Below, piece by piece: positions 25,574 through 35,579 of a stretch of DNA of 64,000 bases (position 1 is the first letter of the stretch; each line of letters starts with the position of its first letter). The notes below the pieces were generated by a model. It saw only the letters and a list, made by a program, of their open reading frames with translations, made no database searches and was not told the origin of the DNA. Source of the stretch: Ignavibacteria bacterium (GTDB taxonomy: Bacteria; Bacteroidota; Ignavibacteria; SZUA-365); NCBI GenBank assembly GCA_016720835.1, contig JADKJW010000001.1:186001-250000 (forward strand). The letters are read 5' to 3'. The translations under genes were made by a program, and so were the position numbers.

Positions 25574-28267
25574 ATGGACATCAGCACACTCGACCGCATT
25601 TTCCATCCCAAGCGCATCGCCGTCATCGGCGTCACTCCGAATCCGCAGAGCGTCGGCGGAAAGATCCTCTCCAACCTGATCGGCGGCGGCTTCCGGGGAG
25701 TGGTGTACCCGGTGAGCCAGACCAGCGAGGCCGTGCTGGGCATCCCCTGCTATCCGGACGTGGCGAGCCTGCCGAAGACGCCCGATCTCGGCATCATCTG
25801 CGCCGCGGCAGCGCAGGTGCCGTCCCTCGTCCGCGCCTGCGGCGAGAAGGGCATCCTCGGCATCATCGTCAATTCGGCCGGCTTCAAGGAGACCGGCGAC
25901 GACGGCCGCGCGCTGGAGGAGCAGGTGCTCGCCGAGTGCGCGCGTTTCCCCGGCATGCGCATCCTCGGCCCCAACTGCCTCGGCATCATCGCGCCCGGCG
26001 AGGGCCTCAACGCCAGCTTCGCCAACGGCATGCCGCGCGACGGCGGCATCGCGTTCATCTCGCAGTCCGGCGCCCTCTGCTCGTCGGTGCTCGACTGGGC
26101 GATAGAGAAAAAGATCGGCTTCTCCTATTTTGTCTCCATCGGCAACACGATGGACGTGGACTTCGGGGACCTGATCGATTACTTCGGCGAGGACGAGAAG
26201 ACCACGTGCATCATCCTCTACGCCGAGTCGATCACCCACGCCCGCTCCTTCATGTCGGCCGCGCGCTCCTTCGCGCGGACCAAGCCGATCATCGCGTACA
26301 AGGCCGGGCGTTTCGGCGAATCCGCCGCGGTGGCCGCCTCGCACACCGGCGCGATGGCCTCGGAGGACGCGGTGTACGACGCGGCCTTCCAGCGCACCGG
26401 CGTCGCGCGCGTGTACGACATCGGGGACATCTTCGATATCGCGGAACTGATCGGGCGGCGGAAGATTCCGCGCGGTCCGCGTCTGGGCATCGTCACCAAC
26501 GCGGGCGGCCCGGGCGTCATGGCCACCGACGCGCTCCTCGCCCTCGACGGCACGCTCGCGGTGCCGGGCGACGAGAGCATGGCGCTGCTCAACACGTGCC
26601 TCCCGCCGATCTGGTCGCACCGCAATCCCGTCGACGTGCTGGGCGACGCCCGGTCGAAGCGTTTCGAGAAGGCCGGCGACATCATGCTGAAGGATCCGGG
26701 AGTGGACGCCCTGCTGGTGATTCTGACACCGCAGGCCATGACGAATCCGGTCTCGATCGCCAAGGTGATCGGCGCGCTCGCGCAGACGACGAGCAAACCG
26801 ATCCTGGCCGCGTGGCTCGGCGGCATGAGCATGCGCGAAGGGACGCGCGTGCTGAACGAGGCCGGCGTGCCGACCTACGCGACACCCGAGCAGGCCGTGA
26901 GGGCGTTCATGACCCTTGTGGCCTATTCCCGCAATCTCGAAGCCCTGTACGAGACGCCGAAGGACATCCCCCTGCAGATGCCGTACGACCGCGCGACGAT
27001 ACGGAAGCAGTTTGCAGCGATCATCGCGCACGAGCCGTCCGTGTTGAGCGAGCACGTGTCGAAGATGCTCCTCGACGCGTACGGCATCCCCTCGACGCGC
27101 CCCTACCCCGCCGCCGATGCGGCAGCCGCCGCGACGGTGGCGTCGCGCATCGGGTACCCGGTGGTCCTGAAAATTCTCTCGCCGGACATCACGCACAAGA
27201 CCGACGTGGGAGGCGTGCTCCTCGGTCTGGAAGACGCCGCCGCGGTGAAGTCCGGTTTCGCGCGCATCGTCGCGAACGCGACGGCCGCGCTGCCGTCGGC
27301 GCGCATCGAGGGCGTCACGGTGCAGAAGATGGCGCGGACGTCCGGCGCGGTGGAAATGATCCTCGGCTTCAAGAAGGATCCGGTCTTCGGCACGGTGATC
27401 ATGGCCGGCATGGGCGGCATCACCGCGGAACTGTTCAACGACCGCGCACTGGGCTTCCCGCCGCTCAACGAGCGTCTCGCGCGCGGCATGCTCGAGTCGC
27501 TCAAGATCTGGCCGATGCTCGCCGGATATCGCGGACAGCCGCCCAAGAACGTGGACCTGCTCATCGAAACCCTGATCCGTCTGTCCTACCTCGCGGCCGA
27601 TTACCCCGAGATCGCGGAGCTGGACATCAATCCGCTGCTCGTGAAAGAGGACGAGGTGATCGCCCTCGATGCGCGCATCGTGCTCGACGAACACGCGTCC
27701 CCGGCTCCCGTACGGCCGTATGCGCATCTCGCCCTGCACCCCTATCCCGAGGAGTACGTGACCAGCGGCACCCTGTCCGACGGCACCGTGGTGACGGTGC
27801 GCCCCATCAAACCCGAGGACGAGCCGCTCTGGTTCGAGCTGCTGCGGAGCTGCTCGCGCGAATCGATCTACACGCGCTTCCGCTCCTTCTTCCACTGGGA
27901 TACGCACCAGGCGGCGGTGCGGTACTGCTACATCGATTACGACCGGGAAATCGCGCTCGTGGCCGAGCTCGAGGACGAGGGTCGGCGCCGCCTCGCAGGC
28001 ATCGGCCGCCTGATCTCCGAACCCGGCACGCGCACGGCGGAATACGCCGTGCTGGTGGCGGACACCTGGCAGAACAAAGGACTCGGGAGTCTTTTGACGG
28101 ACCGGTGCATGGGCATCGCCCGGGACTGGGGCCTGACGAAGGTGATGGCGCAGACCTCCGCCGACAATCCCCGGATGATCTCGGTGTTCCGCAAGCGCGA
28201 CTTCGCCATCGTTCCCGATCCGGGCAGTTCGCTCGTCGAGGCTGAAAAGCTCCTGCCCGGGGATTAG
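25574..28267 (+). CDS. ADP-forming acyl-CoA synthetase fused to a GNAT acetyltransferase
   Basis: 897 residues from the ATG at 25574. Domains in order are: CoA-binding (residues 1-140, KRIAVIGVTPNPQSVGGKIL), succinyl-CoA-synthetase-like ligase with phospho-His in VAASHTGAMASEDAVYDAAF (His257), ATP-grasp (about 480-710), and a C-terminal GNAT domain (about 730-890, with GLGSLLTDRCMGIARDWG). This is the architecture of Pat/Acs-like protein lysine acyltransferases and of bifunctional acetate-CoA ligases, in which the synthetase part may be catalytic or regulatory. It would couple acyl-CoA and ATP levels, possibly with protein acetylation. Confidence 0.92.
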   Translation: MDISTLDRIFHPKRIAVIGVTPNPQSVGGKILSNLIGGGFRGVVYPVSQTSEAVLGIPCYPDVASLPKTPDLGIICAAAAQVPSLVRACGEKGILGIIVNSAGFKETGDDGRALEEQVLAECARFPGMRILGPNCLGIIAPGEGLNASFANGMPRDGGIAFISQSGALCSSVLDWAIEKKIGFSYFVSIGNTMDVDFGDLIDYFGEDEKTTCIILYAESITHARSFMSAARSFARTKPIIAYKAGRFGESAAVAASHTGAMASEDAVYDAAFQRTGVARVYDIGDIFDIAELIGRRKIPRGPRLGIVTNAGGPGVMATDALLALDGTLAVPGDESMALLNTCLPPIWSHRNPVDVLGDARSKRFEKAGDIMLKDPGVDALLVILTPQAMTNPVSIAKVIGALAQTTSKPILAAWLGGMSMREGTRVLNEAGVPTYATPEQAVRAFMTLVAYSRNLEALYETPKDIPLQMPYDRATIRKQFAAIIAHEPSVLSEHVSKMLLDAYGIPSTRPYPAADAAAAATVASRIGYPVVLKILSPDITHKTDVGGVLLGLEDAAAVKSGFARIVANATAALPSARIEGVTVQKMARTSGAVEMILGFKKDPVFGTVIMAGMGGITAELFNDRALGFPPLNERLARGMLESLKIWPMLAGYRGQPPKNVDLLIETLIRLSYLAADYPEIAELDINPLLVKEDEVIALDARIVLDEHASPAPVRPYAHLALHPYPEEYVTSGTLSDGTVVTVRPIKPEDEPLWFELLRSCSRESIYTRFRSFFHWDTHQAAVRYCYIDYDREIALVAELEDEGRRRLAGIGRLISEPGTRTAEYAVLVADTWQNKGLGSLLTDRCMGIARDWGLTKVMAQTSADNPRMISVFRKRDFAIVPDPGSSLVEAEKLLPGD

Positions 28268-28281
28268 CGTCGCGAGTCAAT

Positions 28282-28321
28282 GCGAAACGCCCGTGAAGAC
28301 GGATCTTCACGGGCGTTTCGC
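28282..28321. terminator. long inverted repeat between convergent genes
   Basis: A perfect 17-bp stem has its left arm at 28282-28298 and right arm at 28305-28321, with a 6-nt loop. It lies between the acyl-CoA synthetase and the WG-repeat gene. It has no classic T run, so it may stop RNA by structure alone or act in mRNA stability. Confidence 0.7.
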
Positions 28322-28338
28322 CACGCGGGCGCGGCGCG

Positions 28339-29865
28339 TTACCTGGTGAACGTCACGGAGATCATGAGACGTTTCGGCGTGCCTTCCGCGACGATGCGCA
28401 GTTTGGGACCGGTGAATGTCGCGCGATCCGGACCCTCCTCGCTCATGGCGAGACCGATCTTGACGAACGCTTTCTTCAAGGCGTCGACAACCTGGCTTTG
28501 CTTGCCGATGGCCGGACCAAGCAGGCGGATGTCGAGCTGAACACCCGTGAGCGTCGCGCCCGGGGACGTGAGCGGCGAATCCGTAAACGTGTACACGCTG
28601 CGGGCCTGGCGGGCTTCGGGTGTCAGCGGCACGTCCTCCATCGCTTCCAGAGTGGACACGCCGGCGACAGGCTGCGGAAGGACCGAGGCGATTTTCGTGA
28701 TATCGGCGTAGGTCGACGCCGCGTCGAGGCCGTGGAATTTCTCGCCGCTGCAGTCGCGCACGAGAATTTCCGCGAGATCGTCGGGATTGAACAGATCGGT
28801 GGGGATGACCGAATAGTCGAGGAAGCCGCGCAGCGCGCCTTCCAGCGTCAGCATGTACGACATGTCGAAACCGTCGAAGGTCGGCTGCACCACGAACGCG
28901 CCCTTGCGGTCGATGAGACCGATCTTCTTGTCCTTCATCACGAGGGCGATGTCGCCGATGAACGGGGTCGCCACCTGGAACTGCCGCGGGATGACGACCA
29001 TGCCGTCCGCGTCGATGAAGCCGGTGGAGTCGCCGGTCTTGAAGGACGCGAGTCCGCCGTACATGCCCGAGAGCACGTCGTACTGCGGGGCCACCTTCAC
29101 CCCGCCCTTCGTGTCGATGAAGCCGTACTTGTTGTCCAGCCGGACGCGGCCGTAGCCCTCGGTGAAGTCGAAGGCATGCTGGTAGCGCGCGGGAATGACG
29201 AACGCCCCGGTCTTGTCGATGAAGCCGTAGTTCTTGCCGTCGAATGCCGAGCACAGGCCGTCACGGAAATTTCCGACCGCGTCGAATGCGGGCGCGATGA
29301 CCGTTTTGCCGGTCTTGTCGATAAAGCCCCATTTGCGGCGTTCGTCGATGATGGGCGCCATGCCGTCGCTGAAGAACATCGCGCCGCGATACTGCGCGGG
29401 GATCGCGAGTTCGCCTTTCGCGTCGACGAACCCCCATTTGGCCTTGATCTGCACGGGTGCGAGGCCTTCGCTGAAGACGCCCGCGCGCTGCGCATTCTTG
29501 ACGGCGAACAGGACTTCGCCCTTGGCGTTGATGTACTCCGGCGGATTGTTTTCCCGCACGACGACGGCCATCCCCTCCGAAAAAATCGACGCGTACTTGT
29601 ACGTCGGCGGAATGACCGGTTTCCCCTTGTCGTCGATGAAGCCGTATTTCCCCTTGTCGCGGACGCGCGCGAGTCCGTTCGAGAACACCGAGGCGGCTTC
29701 GAACTGCGGCGCGATGACGAAGGCGCCCTTCGTGTCGACATACCCGGCCTTGCCGTTCTGCAGCACGGGGATAAGCTCGCGATTGTAGTCGCCCGATTCC
29801 TTCGAACAGGCCTGAAGAAACAGCATCGCGCACGCGATGCCAAAGAGCAATGCGCTTCGAGTCAT
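28339..29865 (-). CDS. WG-repeat lipoprotein
   Basis: 508 residues from the ATG at 29865, which has GGAGG about eight bases upstream. The N-terminus LLFGIACAMLFLQAC carries a lipobox. Residues 30-340 hold about eight WG-like repeats with the pattern GFIDKTGKxVI-P-FD- and variants (for example YGFIDDKGKPVIPP). The remainder (about 345-508) is a separate alpha/beta domain with no recognised family. WG repeats mediate protein or ligand binding on the cell surface. It is the last gene of the minus-strand run that starts at 44176; a role in the polysaccharide locus is inferred from position only. Confidence 0.85.
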   Translation of the reverse strand: MTRSALLFGIACAMLFLQACSKESGDYNRELIPVLQNGKAGYVDTKGAFVIAPQFEAASVFSNGLARVRDKGKYGFIDDKGKPVIPPTYKYASIFSEGMAVVVRENNPPEYINAKGEVLFAVKNAQRAGVFSEGLAPVQIKAKWGFVDAKGELAIPAQYRGAMFFSDGMAPIIDERRKWGFIDKTGKTVIAPAFDAVGNFRDGLCSAFDGKNYGFIDKTGAFVIPARYQHAFDFTEGYGRVRLDNKYGFIDTKGGVKVAPQYDVLSGMYGGLASFKTGDSTGFIDADGMVVIPRQFQVATPFIGDIALVMKDKKIGLIDRKGAFVVQPTFDGFDMSYMLTLEGALRGFLDYSVIPTDLFNPDDLAEILVRDCSGEKFHGLDAASTYADITKIASVLPQPVAGVSTLEAMEDVPLTPEARQARSVYTFTDSPLTSPGATLTGVQLDIRLLGPAIGKQSQVVDALKKAFVKIGLAMSEEGPDRATFTGPKLRIVAEGTPKRLMISVTFTR

Positions 29866-29985
29866 GGGAAGGTCCTCCCGGAGTGATGGCGTCTGGAATG
29901 AATGTGCTGTGGGAAGGCGGGGGTCGGCCGCCGATGCGCAACATACCCAAAGCGCGCGCACTGGACAAGATCGGCCCGCCGGCGA

Positions 29986-31563
29986 CTATCCTCTCCGACG
30001 GTAGACGATGTAGTACGCGTTGCGGAACACGGGATCGAAGTCCCGCTCGAGGATGGCGCGATCGGCGATCCACCGTGTGGCGATCACGGCGCCGTCGGGG
30101 CTCGCCTCGAGTCCGACGATCACCCAGGAAAAATCGGCGCGAAGGACGGCGGGATCGAGCAGGCGCCGGTCGTGGTTCAGGCCCGTGACGAAACGCTTCG
30201 TCGCGATGCCGCTGGGCTGGATAATCCGATGCGATTGTCCGGATCCCGTGGCACAGAGCACCATGCCTTCGCGATACTCGCGCCGCAGCAGCTCGCCGAC
30301 TTCCGTCGCGTACGGCGTCTGCATGTAGTAGAAGCCGCCCGCCGCGTCGGCGATGGTGACCACCTGCCCTTTCTGCAGCCCGATCTGGAACGCGGTCGTG
30401 AGGATGAATGCGGTGGCCATCACGCCATGCACGAAGCGGGGCGAGCGCGCGACGGACTTCCATCGCGCGAAGGCGAGGGCCGTGGCGAGCGCGACGAACG
30501 GCGCCAGCAGCAGGACGTAGCGCGAGTTCCACCACTGCGTCATCTCGGCAATGCCGAGGTACAGCGACAGCAGCGTGAAAAACGGCATCACGAGGAGGGT
30601 CGCGAGGAGGAAGAGCGTTTCCCCACGGGGCCGCCTGCGCAGCAGCACTGCCGTGCCCGCGGCCGCGGCGAGAAGGAACACCGGACCGTAGATCGCGAGC
30701 GTGGTGGTCGCGTAGATGCCGATGCTGTTCCACGCCTGGAGGTAGTAGCTGTCGCGCACCGGACGGTGCCTGGCCTGCCATGCGGCCGAATAGTACTCGG
30801 CGTGGTTGAAATAGAACGCGTCACCGAACTGGGTCCGGTTCCACAGCAACCACAGGGCGATGCCGAGAAAGGAGGACAGCAGCATGCCGAGCAGCGCGGC
30901 CTTGCGCGACAGCGCGCGACGCGAGAAGAGGATGATGAGGGCGATGCCCGCCGCTCCGACCGCCGTGAAGAGCCAGGCTTCGTAGCGGCATAACGTCGCG
31001 GCGGCGGCGGCGAGGCTCCCAAGCAGCAGGCGCGGATTCGCGGCCTCGTCCATCGGCGCGCTGATCCATGCGGTCCAATGCCACAGTGCGGCGATGAAGA
31101 AGAAGAGCGCCACCGTCTCGGTCATGGCTGTCATGCTCACGTAGAGCGTATTCGGATTGAGCGCGAAGAACAGCGCCGCGAGTGCCGATACCGCGCGGTC
31201 GCCCGTGATGCGCAGCGCGAGCTTGTAGAGGAGCGCCGCGCTCCAGGCGAGGAGCGGCATGCACACCACGAATCCCGCGAGTCCCGTGGAGAAGAGCGCG
31301 CCGACGAGGGAGAAAGGCAGGAAGAGCAGCTGCGGCAGGGGAAGCCATACCGACCCGATCCAGTGCAGGCCGGGATTCGTCGAGTCGATGATCATCCGCG
31401 TCTGCACGAGACGGGAATTCGCGTCGCCGTAGAACTGGAAAAAGTACGGGTGCACCGCGAGGGCGATGCCGGCGAGGACGACGCCCGCCGCGAGCACGAT
31501 GCCGAACAGCAGGACGGGGGTGCGGTCGCGGGCGGGGAAAAGGGCGGGCGGAACTGCGGTCAT
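29986..31563 (-). CDS. GT39-like integral-membrane glycosyltransferase
   Basis: 525 residues from the ATG at 31563, four bases after the stop of the preceding gene. About 11-13 membrane spans are visible. The first extracytoplasmic loop (HPYFFQFYGDANSRLVQTRM) has the acidic Asp expected of dolichyl/polyprenyl-phosphate mannosyltransferases (GT39/GT83-like). A soluble C-terminal tail of about 110 residues follows. Such enzymes move a sugar from a polyprenyl-phosphate donor to a protein or glycan outside the inner membrane. Context suggests it decorates the product of the locus. Confidence 0.8.
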   Translation of the reverse strand: MTAVPPALFPARDRTPVLLFGIVLAAGVVLAGIALAVHPYFFQFYGDANSRLVQTRMIIDSTNPGLHWIGSVWLPLPQLLFLPFSLVGALFSTGLAGFVVCMPLLAWSAALLYKLALRITGDRAVSALAALFFALNPNTLYVSMTAMTETVALFFFIAALWHWTAWISAPMDEAANPRLLLGSLAAAAATLCRYEAWLFTAVGAAGIALIILFSRRALSRKAALLGMLLSSFLGIALWLLWNRTQFGDAFYFNHAEYYSAAWQARHRPVRDSYYLQAWNSIGIYATTTLAIYGPVFLLAAAAGTAVLLRRRPRGETLFLLATLLVMPFFTLLSLYLGIAEMTQWWNSRYVLLLAPFVALATALAFARWKSVARSPRFVHGVMATAFILTTAFQIGLQKGQVVTIADAAGGFYYMQTPYATEVGELLRREYREGMVLCATGSGQSHRIIQPSGIATKRFVTGLNHDRRLLDPAVLRADFSWVIVGLEASPDGAVIATRWIADRAILERDFDPVFRNAYYIVYRRRG

Positions 31564-31567
31564 GGTC

Positions 31568-32785
31568 TCACTTTCCGATGAAGAGCACATAGGCGATACC
31601 GACGCCGAACGCGATGCGCAGCCAGCGGTAGATATCCGGGCGGCGCGTTTCCGCGGCGGCGATGCCGATGCCGATCCCGTAGCTCAGGGCGATGACGAGC
31701 GCGGTTGCGGCCACGCCTTGCGCCAGGGTGAGGGTATTCGGCCACATGCGACTGAACGACCATCCCCAGGTGGAACCGAAGATGATCATGATGTGCGCCA
31801 CGTAGATGTGGATGTTCTTGCGACTGAGACGCGAGTAGAAATCCGCAGCGCCTTCCGTGACGTGAAACAGGACGGCGTACAGTCCGATCATGACCATCGA
31901 CAAACCGACCTTTTCCCAGAACAGGAAGGGACTCGACACCCAGAAATCATGCGGCGGGAACCATGTATGGGCCACGAGGTACGCGCTGATCGTGGTCAGA
32001 ATCACCGCGAGTCCGACTTCGCCCATGCGGAAGGAGAATTTCCAGGGATTCGGATGACGCAGCAGGCGCAGCGCGTACCCGCCGAGCCCCGCGCCGACGA
32101 AGAGGAAGCCGCTGTGCGGAAAGATCGCGAAGGAGCCGCCGCCCTTGAACGACAGATAGTGCGCGAAATAGGCCGGCAGCAGGGCGAACCAGTTGACCTG
32201 ATGCACATACGGCGTCGCAAACGCGATGCCCGCGCCGATGGCCAGCGACCAGAGAACGAAGGCGCGGTTTGAACGGGTGACTGCCATCAGCGCGGTGACA
32301 AGGAGCAGCGACACGCCGATGATGTTCAGCGTGCCGACGCGGAAAAAGGCGAACCATTGCTCCGGCTGCAGCGAGAACAGGTCCCACACTCTGTTTGCCG
32401 GAAAGATCAGCAGATAGTCGATGAGAATCAGGACCACGGCACGGCGGACGCGCTTGCGCAGAATGCGCGGCAGGACACGCCCCTCTTCATCGCGCTTGAT
32501 GCCCACGAAATTGACGATGCCCGAGATGAGCAGGAAGGTCGGCGAGGTCAAGCCTCGCAACCAGACGTAGATGGCGCCCCAGAACCCCTCGGAAGGGATC
32601 TGCGAGGCCATCACGAACGTCCCGATGGAATGACCCTGGATCATCATGAACACGGCCATGAGCCGCGCGAAATCGAGCACGGCGTAGCGCGGTTTGAGGA
32701 CCGGAGCCTCCTCCCGCATCGGGACGGGCGCAGGAGAATGATGCGGCGCGGGTGTCGGGAGAGGTATGGCGGGGGAGTCGTTCAT
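31568..32785 (-). CDS. membrane acyltransferase, DUF1624/heparan-alpha-glucosaminide-type
   Basis: 405 residues from the ATG at 32785, upstream of which other in-frame starts look weaker. The protein has a proline-rich N-terminus, then about ten membrane spans. It opens with VLDFARLMAVFMMIQGHS, the HGSNAT/DUF1624 signature whose His is thought to accept or pass the acyl group. It would O- or N-acetylate a polysaccharide at the membrane. It sits between the OMP and GT39-like genes of the polysaccharide run. Confidence 0.82.
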   Translation of the reverse strand: MNDSPAIPLPTPAPHHSPAPVPMREEAPVLKPRYAVLDFARLMAVFMMIQGHSIGTFVMASQIPSEGFWGAIYVWLRGLTSPTFLLISGIVNFVGIKRDEEGRVLPRILRKRVRRAVVLILIDYLLIFPANRVWDLFSLQPEQWFAFFRVGTLNIIGVSLLLVTALMAVTRSNRAFVLWSLAIGAGIAFATPYVHQVNWFALLPAYFAHYLSFKGGGSFAIFPHSGFLFVGAGLGGYALRLLRHPNPWKFSFRMGEVGLAVILTTISAYLVAHTWFPPHDFWVSSPFLFWEKVGLSMVMIGLYAVLFHVTEGAADFYSRLSRKNIHIYVAHIMIIFGSTWGWSFSRMWPNTLTLAQGVAATALVIALSYGIGIGIAAAETRRPDIYRWLRIAFGVGIAYVLFIGK

Positions 32786-32856
32786 GCGATGGCGGCCCGT
32801 AAGGGGACGGCGCAAAGATACATGGAAAACCCGTCCGTCACACGCCGATGCCGGGT

Positions 32857-34278
32857 CTAGAAACCGCCTTCGAGCGTCAACGACGCCTGATGAATGTGGT
32901 AATCGTGATACGCGTCGTTGGATTGGTTGCGGATGAACCGGTAGCCCGCTCCCGCGCTCAGCAGGGTTGAACCATCGGCCTTGCGCAGCAACGGAACCGT
33001 CATCTGTACGGCAAAACCGGGACGCATGTCGATGCGCTGCGGATCGCCCAGCACGTTTTCGCCCGATACATCGGATGCGGTGGCGGGATAGACTTTTCTG
33101 TCCAGCCCCGCCTCGATTGTCGCCGTGACACTGCGGAACAGCGGGAAAGACGCGCCGAATTGCAGCTCGTACCCCTGGTATCCGTAGCGATCATCGAAAA
33201 ATGCGTCCTCCGACGCGTCGACGACGCCGCGCCGGTCGACATAGCGCGCCTGATTCCCGGGAGTGAGACGGCGAAGGACGGACAGGGACAGCGTCCCTCC
33301 TCCGACCTGTTGCACAATGCCGCCGCCCAGCACAAGCTGGCTGGTGGAGGGCGTGGAATACTGCGAGATCTGCTTTTTGCCCGGTTTGACGCCTCCCTTG
33401 CCCTTTCCGCTGTTGCCGGTAGACAGAAACACCGTGTCGCTCATGGTCTCCGAGTAGGACTTCCAGCCGTAATTCGCGGAAGCAAACAGTTCCGGACCGG
33501 CGTCAAGCTTCGCGCTGGACGTCACCGTGCCGTTGTATTCGAAATGCGTGAATTGCTTGAAGTATGGAAACCGTTTGAATTCGACCTCCCCCTGTGTGCG
33601 CAGGAGCAGCGGTCCGGCGATGCGCACGCGCAGCGACCCGAGGAAGGTCGCGGCCGTGTAGTCATACATGCGGAACGCGTGCCTGTCGAATCGTCCGCCA
33701 AGCGACGGCTTGAGCTGCAGATAGGACACGACGCTGTCGCTCACGGCCTGCGTCTCCTCCGCGCGCAGCGCCGGACCGCGCACGACCGGAGATGGACGGC
33801 GGTGGAGGGACGCGCGGCGTGCCGGGATGGCGCGCGTACTGTCGCCGCCGGTGTCGCTGGAATCCGATGCCGCATCGTCTTCGTCTCCTGCGTCCTCCGT
33901 GTCTGTCGAATCCTCCTCCTCCTCCTCCTCCTCCTCCTCCACCTCCTCCTCTTCCCCGTCGTCGCGGTGATCGAGCTGGATGATGGTGACGGAACCGAGA
34001 AGGTGCTGATGGTACGTGCGCTCTTCGTAGGTGCGGAACAGCACGAGCGCGCCGTAGTAGAATGGTTGCGTGAACGTGTAGTCCGTCGAGAAGTCCTTCG
34101 ACAGGCCGAGAAACATCTGGTGGTAGACGTCCGCCCGCTTGTCGAAAAACGCGAACGAATTGTCGTCGTAGGTGCTCGTCAGATTCAGCGAGGTGTTCCA
34201 CTGAGCGCGCGCCTCGGTCGGGGCGGCAGTCGAGAGGACGGCGAGAAAGAGGAGACTGCGAAGCGTGAAACGGTTCAT
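32857..34278 (-). CDS. predicted outer-membrane beta-barrel protein with polyacidic loop
   Basis: 473 residues from the ATG at 34278. The signal peptide is RFTLRSLLFLAVLSTAAPTE, cleaved near ARAQ. The mature chain is full of alternating beta-strands with aromatic girdles (for example YTFTQPFYYGALVLF) and ends in LTLEGGF with a terminal Phe, the outer-membrane insertion signal. A Glu/Asp/Ser loop (about residues 100-150, including runs of Glu) is encoded by a CTC/TCC microsatellite. No family was recognised. Its position after a GT2 synthase fits an export pore for the polymer. Confidence 0.78.
   Translation of the reverse strand: MNRFTLRSLLFLAVLSTAAPTEARAQWNTSLNLTSTYDDNSFAFFDKRADVYHQMFLGLSKDFSTDYTFTQPFYYGALVLFRTYEERTYHQHLLGSVTIIQLDHRDDGEEEEVEEEEEEEEEDSTDTEDAGDEDDAASDSSDTGGDSTRAIPARRASLHRRPSPVVRGPALRAEETQAVSDSVVSYLQLKPSLGGRFDRHAFRMYDYTAATFLGSLRVRIAGPLLLRTQGEVEFKRFPYFKQFTHFEYNGTVTSSAKLDAGPELFASANYGWKSYSETMSDTVFLSTGNSGKGKGGVKPGKKQISQYSTPSTSQLVLGGGIVQQVGGGTLSLSVLRRLTPGNQARYVDRRGVVDASEDAFFDDRYGYQGYELQFGASFPLFRSVTATIEAGLDRKVYPATASDVSGENVLGDPQRIDMRPGFAVQMTVPLLRKADGSTLLSAGAGYRFIRNQSNDAYHDYHIHQASLTLEGGF
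33911..33953 (-). repeat. CTC/GAG trinucleotide microsatellite
   Basis: Ten uninterrupted TCC triplets at 33911-33940 are followed by imperfect ones. On the coding strand they make GAG/GAA codons and the polyacidic stretch of the outer-membrane protein. Length changes would not break frame. Confidence 0.9.
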
Positions 34279-34309
34279 GAGGCGTGCCGGCAGTGGGATC
34301 GGAAAACGT

Positions 34310-35578
34310 TCAGGATTTCGGTTGCGCGAAACGCACGGTCTTCGCCCAGGTCTGCTTTTCCTTCTTGACCACATCGAGCCAGAACGCCCGCGCCACGATA
34401 TAAATCCAGAACTGGCAGTAGGTCACGTACATCAGCGCGATGATGAAGAGCGACGAGAACGAATCTTCGCGGTCGTAGGAAAGCGCCAGGATGATCTCGG
34501 CGAAAAACAGCACGATCGCGACCGCCCAGACGAGTTCGTACGGACCGGGAAGCGTGATGGCGATGACATTCGTCGCCGCGAGAAGAAAGAGCCCGTCGGA
34601 AATGATGATCGCGAAAAAGAAGACGTAGTACAAGGAGAGCGAGTACAGGATTTCGAGACGAAGTTTGCGGCTCTTCAGCTGGCGGCGCTGCTTGAAGAAC
34701 TTCTTCGATACGTAGTTGTTGCCGCGCACCCACCGCGTGCGTTGCTTCATCCACACCGCCCAGGTCTCGGGTTCCTGCTCGAACGTCACCGAGTACGGGA
34801 TGAATTTGATCTTCCAGTTGTGGATGTACATGCGGATGCTGAGTTCGGAATCCTCGGTGATCGCGTCCTCGTCCCACCCGTTCATCTGACGGATGACCCC
34901 TGCGCGGATGACGAAGTTCGTCCCGGGCAGCGTCGCGATGCCGAGCAGCTGCCAGCGGCCGGCCTGGAGAATGGACTGGAAACTGAGCGTCTCGATGTTG
35001 ATGAAGCGGGTGAGGAGATTCCGCTTCCTGTTCACCGTCCGGAACTTGCCGAGCACCGCGCCCAGTTCGGGATGCAGCAGGAGCTGCGCCACGAGATAGC
35101 GCAGCGCCGAGGGCGCCGGCGTGTTGTCCGCGTCGTAGATGGCGATATATTCGGACTTCGCGATCTTGATTCCGAGATTGAGCGCGCGTGACTTCCCCTT
35201 CCCGCCCTCGCCCTGCGGCACGTCGTAGAGGACGACCCGCGCATCCTTCGCGGCGTAGTCCGCGATGATCTCCCGCGTTCGATCCGTCGAGCCGTCGTTG
35301 ATGACGATCACCTCGAGTTTATCAGCCGGGTATTCGAGCACGAGCATGGCCTCGATGGTGGCGGCGATGACGACGTCCTCGTTGTGCGCCGGGATGAGGA
35401 TGGACACGGAGGGGTAGTCGAAGTCCATCGCGTCGACGGCGATCTGCTCCTTGCGCGATTTCTGGTGATGGAAGAAGCCGGCGAGCGTCAACACCAGCTG
35501 ATACCCGATCATGAACCAGATGAGGATGACGGCGATCAGAAAGAGAATGCTCAGGTCGATCTGCAACATGGATTCCAT
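34310..35578 (-). CDS. processive family 2 glycosyltransferase (polysaccharide synthase)
   Basis: 422 residues. It begins with a membrane span, then a GT2 domain (about 55-290) with VSILIPAHNED, the UDP-binding INDGSTDR, the DxD DADNTP, the acceptor site TEDSEL and the QRTRW motif (QRTRWVRGNN). C-terminal membrane spans (about 305-400) build the translocation channel. D, DxD, TED and QxxRW together mark a processive synthase of the PgaC/BcsA/hyaluronan type that both polymerises and moves the chain across the inner membrane. It starts one base after the stop of the DUF2334 gene. Confidence 0.93.
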   Translation of the reverse strand: MESMLQIDLSILFLIAVILIWFMIGYQLVLTLAGFFHHQKSRKEQIAVDAMDFDYPSVSILIPAHNEDVVIAATIEAMLVLEYPADKLEVIVINDGSTDRTREIIADYAAKDARVVLYDVPQGEGGKGKSRALNLGIKIAKSEYIAIYDADNTPAPSALRYLVAQLLLHPELGAVLGKFRTVNRKRNLLTRFINIETLSFQSILQAGRWQLLGIATLPGTNFVIRAGVIRQMNGWDEDAITEDSELSIRMYIHNWKIKFIPYSVTFEQEPETWAVWMKQRTRWVRGNNYVSKKFFKQRRQLKSRKLRLEILYSLSLYYVFFFAIIISDGLFLLAATNVIAITLPGPYELVWAVAIVLFFAEIILALSYDREDSFSSLFIIALMYVTYCQFWIYIVARAFWLDVVKKEKQTWAKTVRFAQPKS

Positions 35579-35579
35579 G

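Noticed and set aside
25364..27907. An 847-codon minus-strand frame opposite the acyl-CoA synthetase
   Set aside because: Low-complexity antisense shadow without ribosome site or motifs.
25441..28245. A 934-codon + strand frame overlapping the acyl-CoA synthetase
   Set aside because: Shadow in a shifted frame of the real gene; Arg/His-rich composition.
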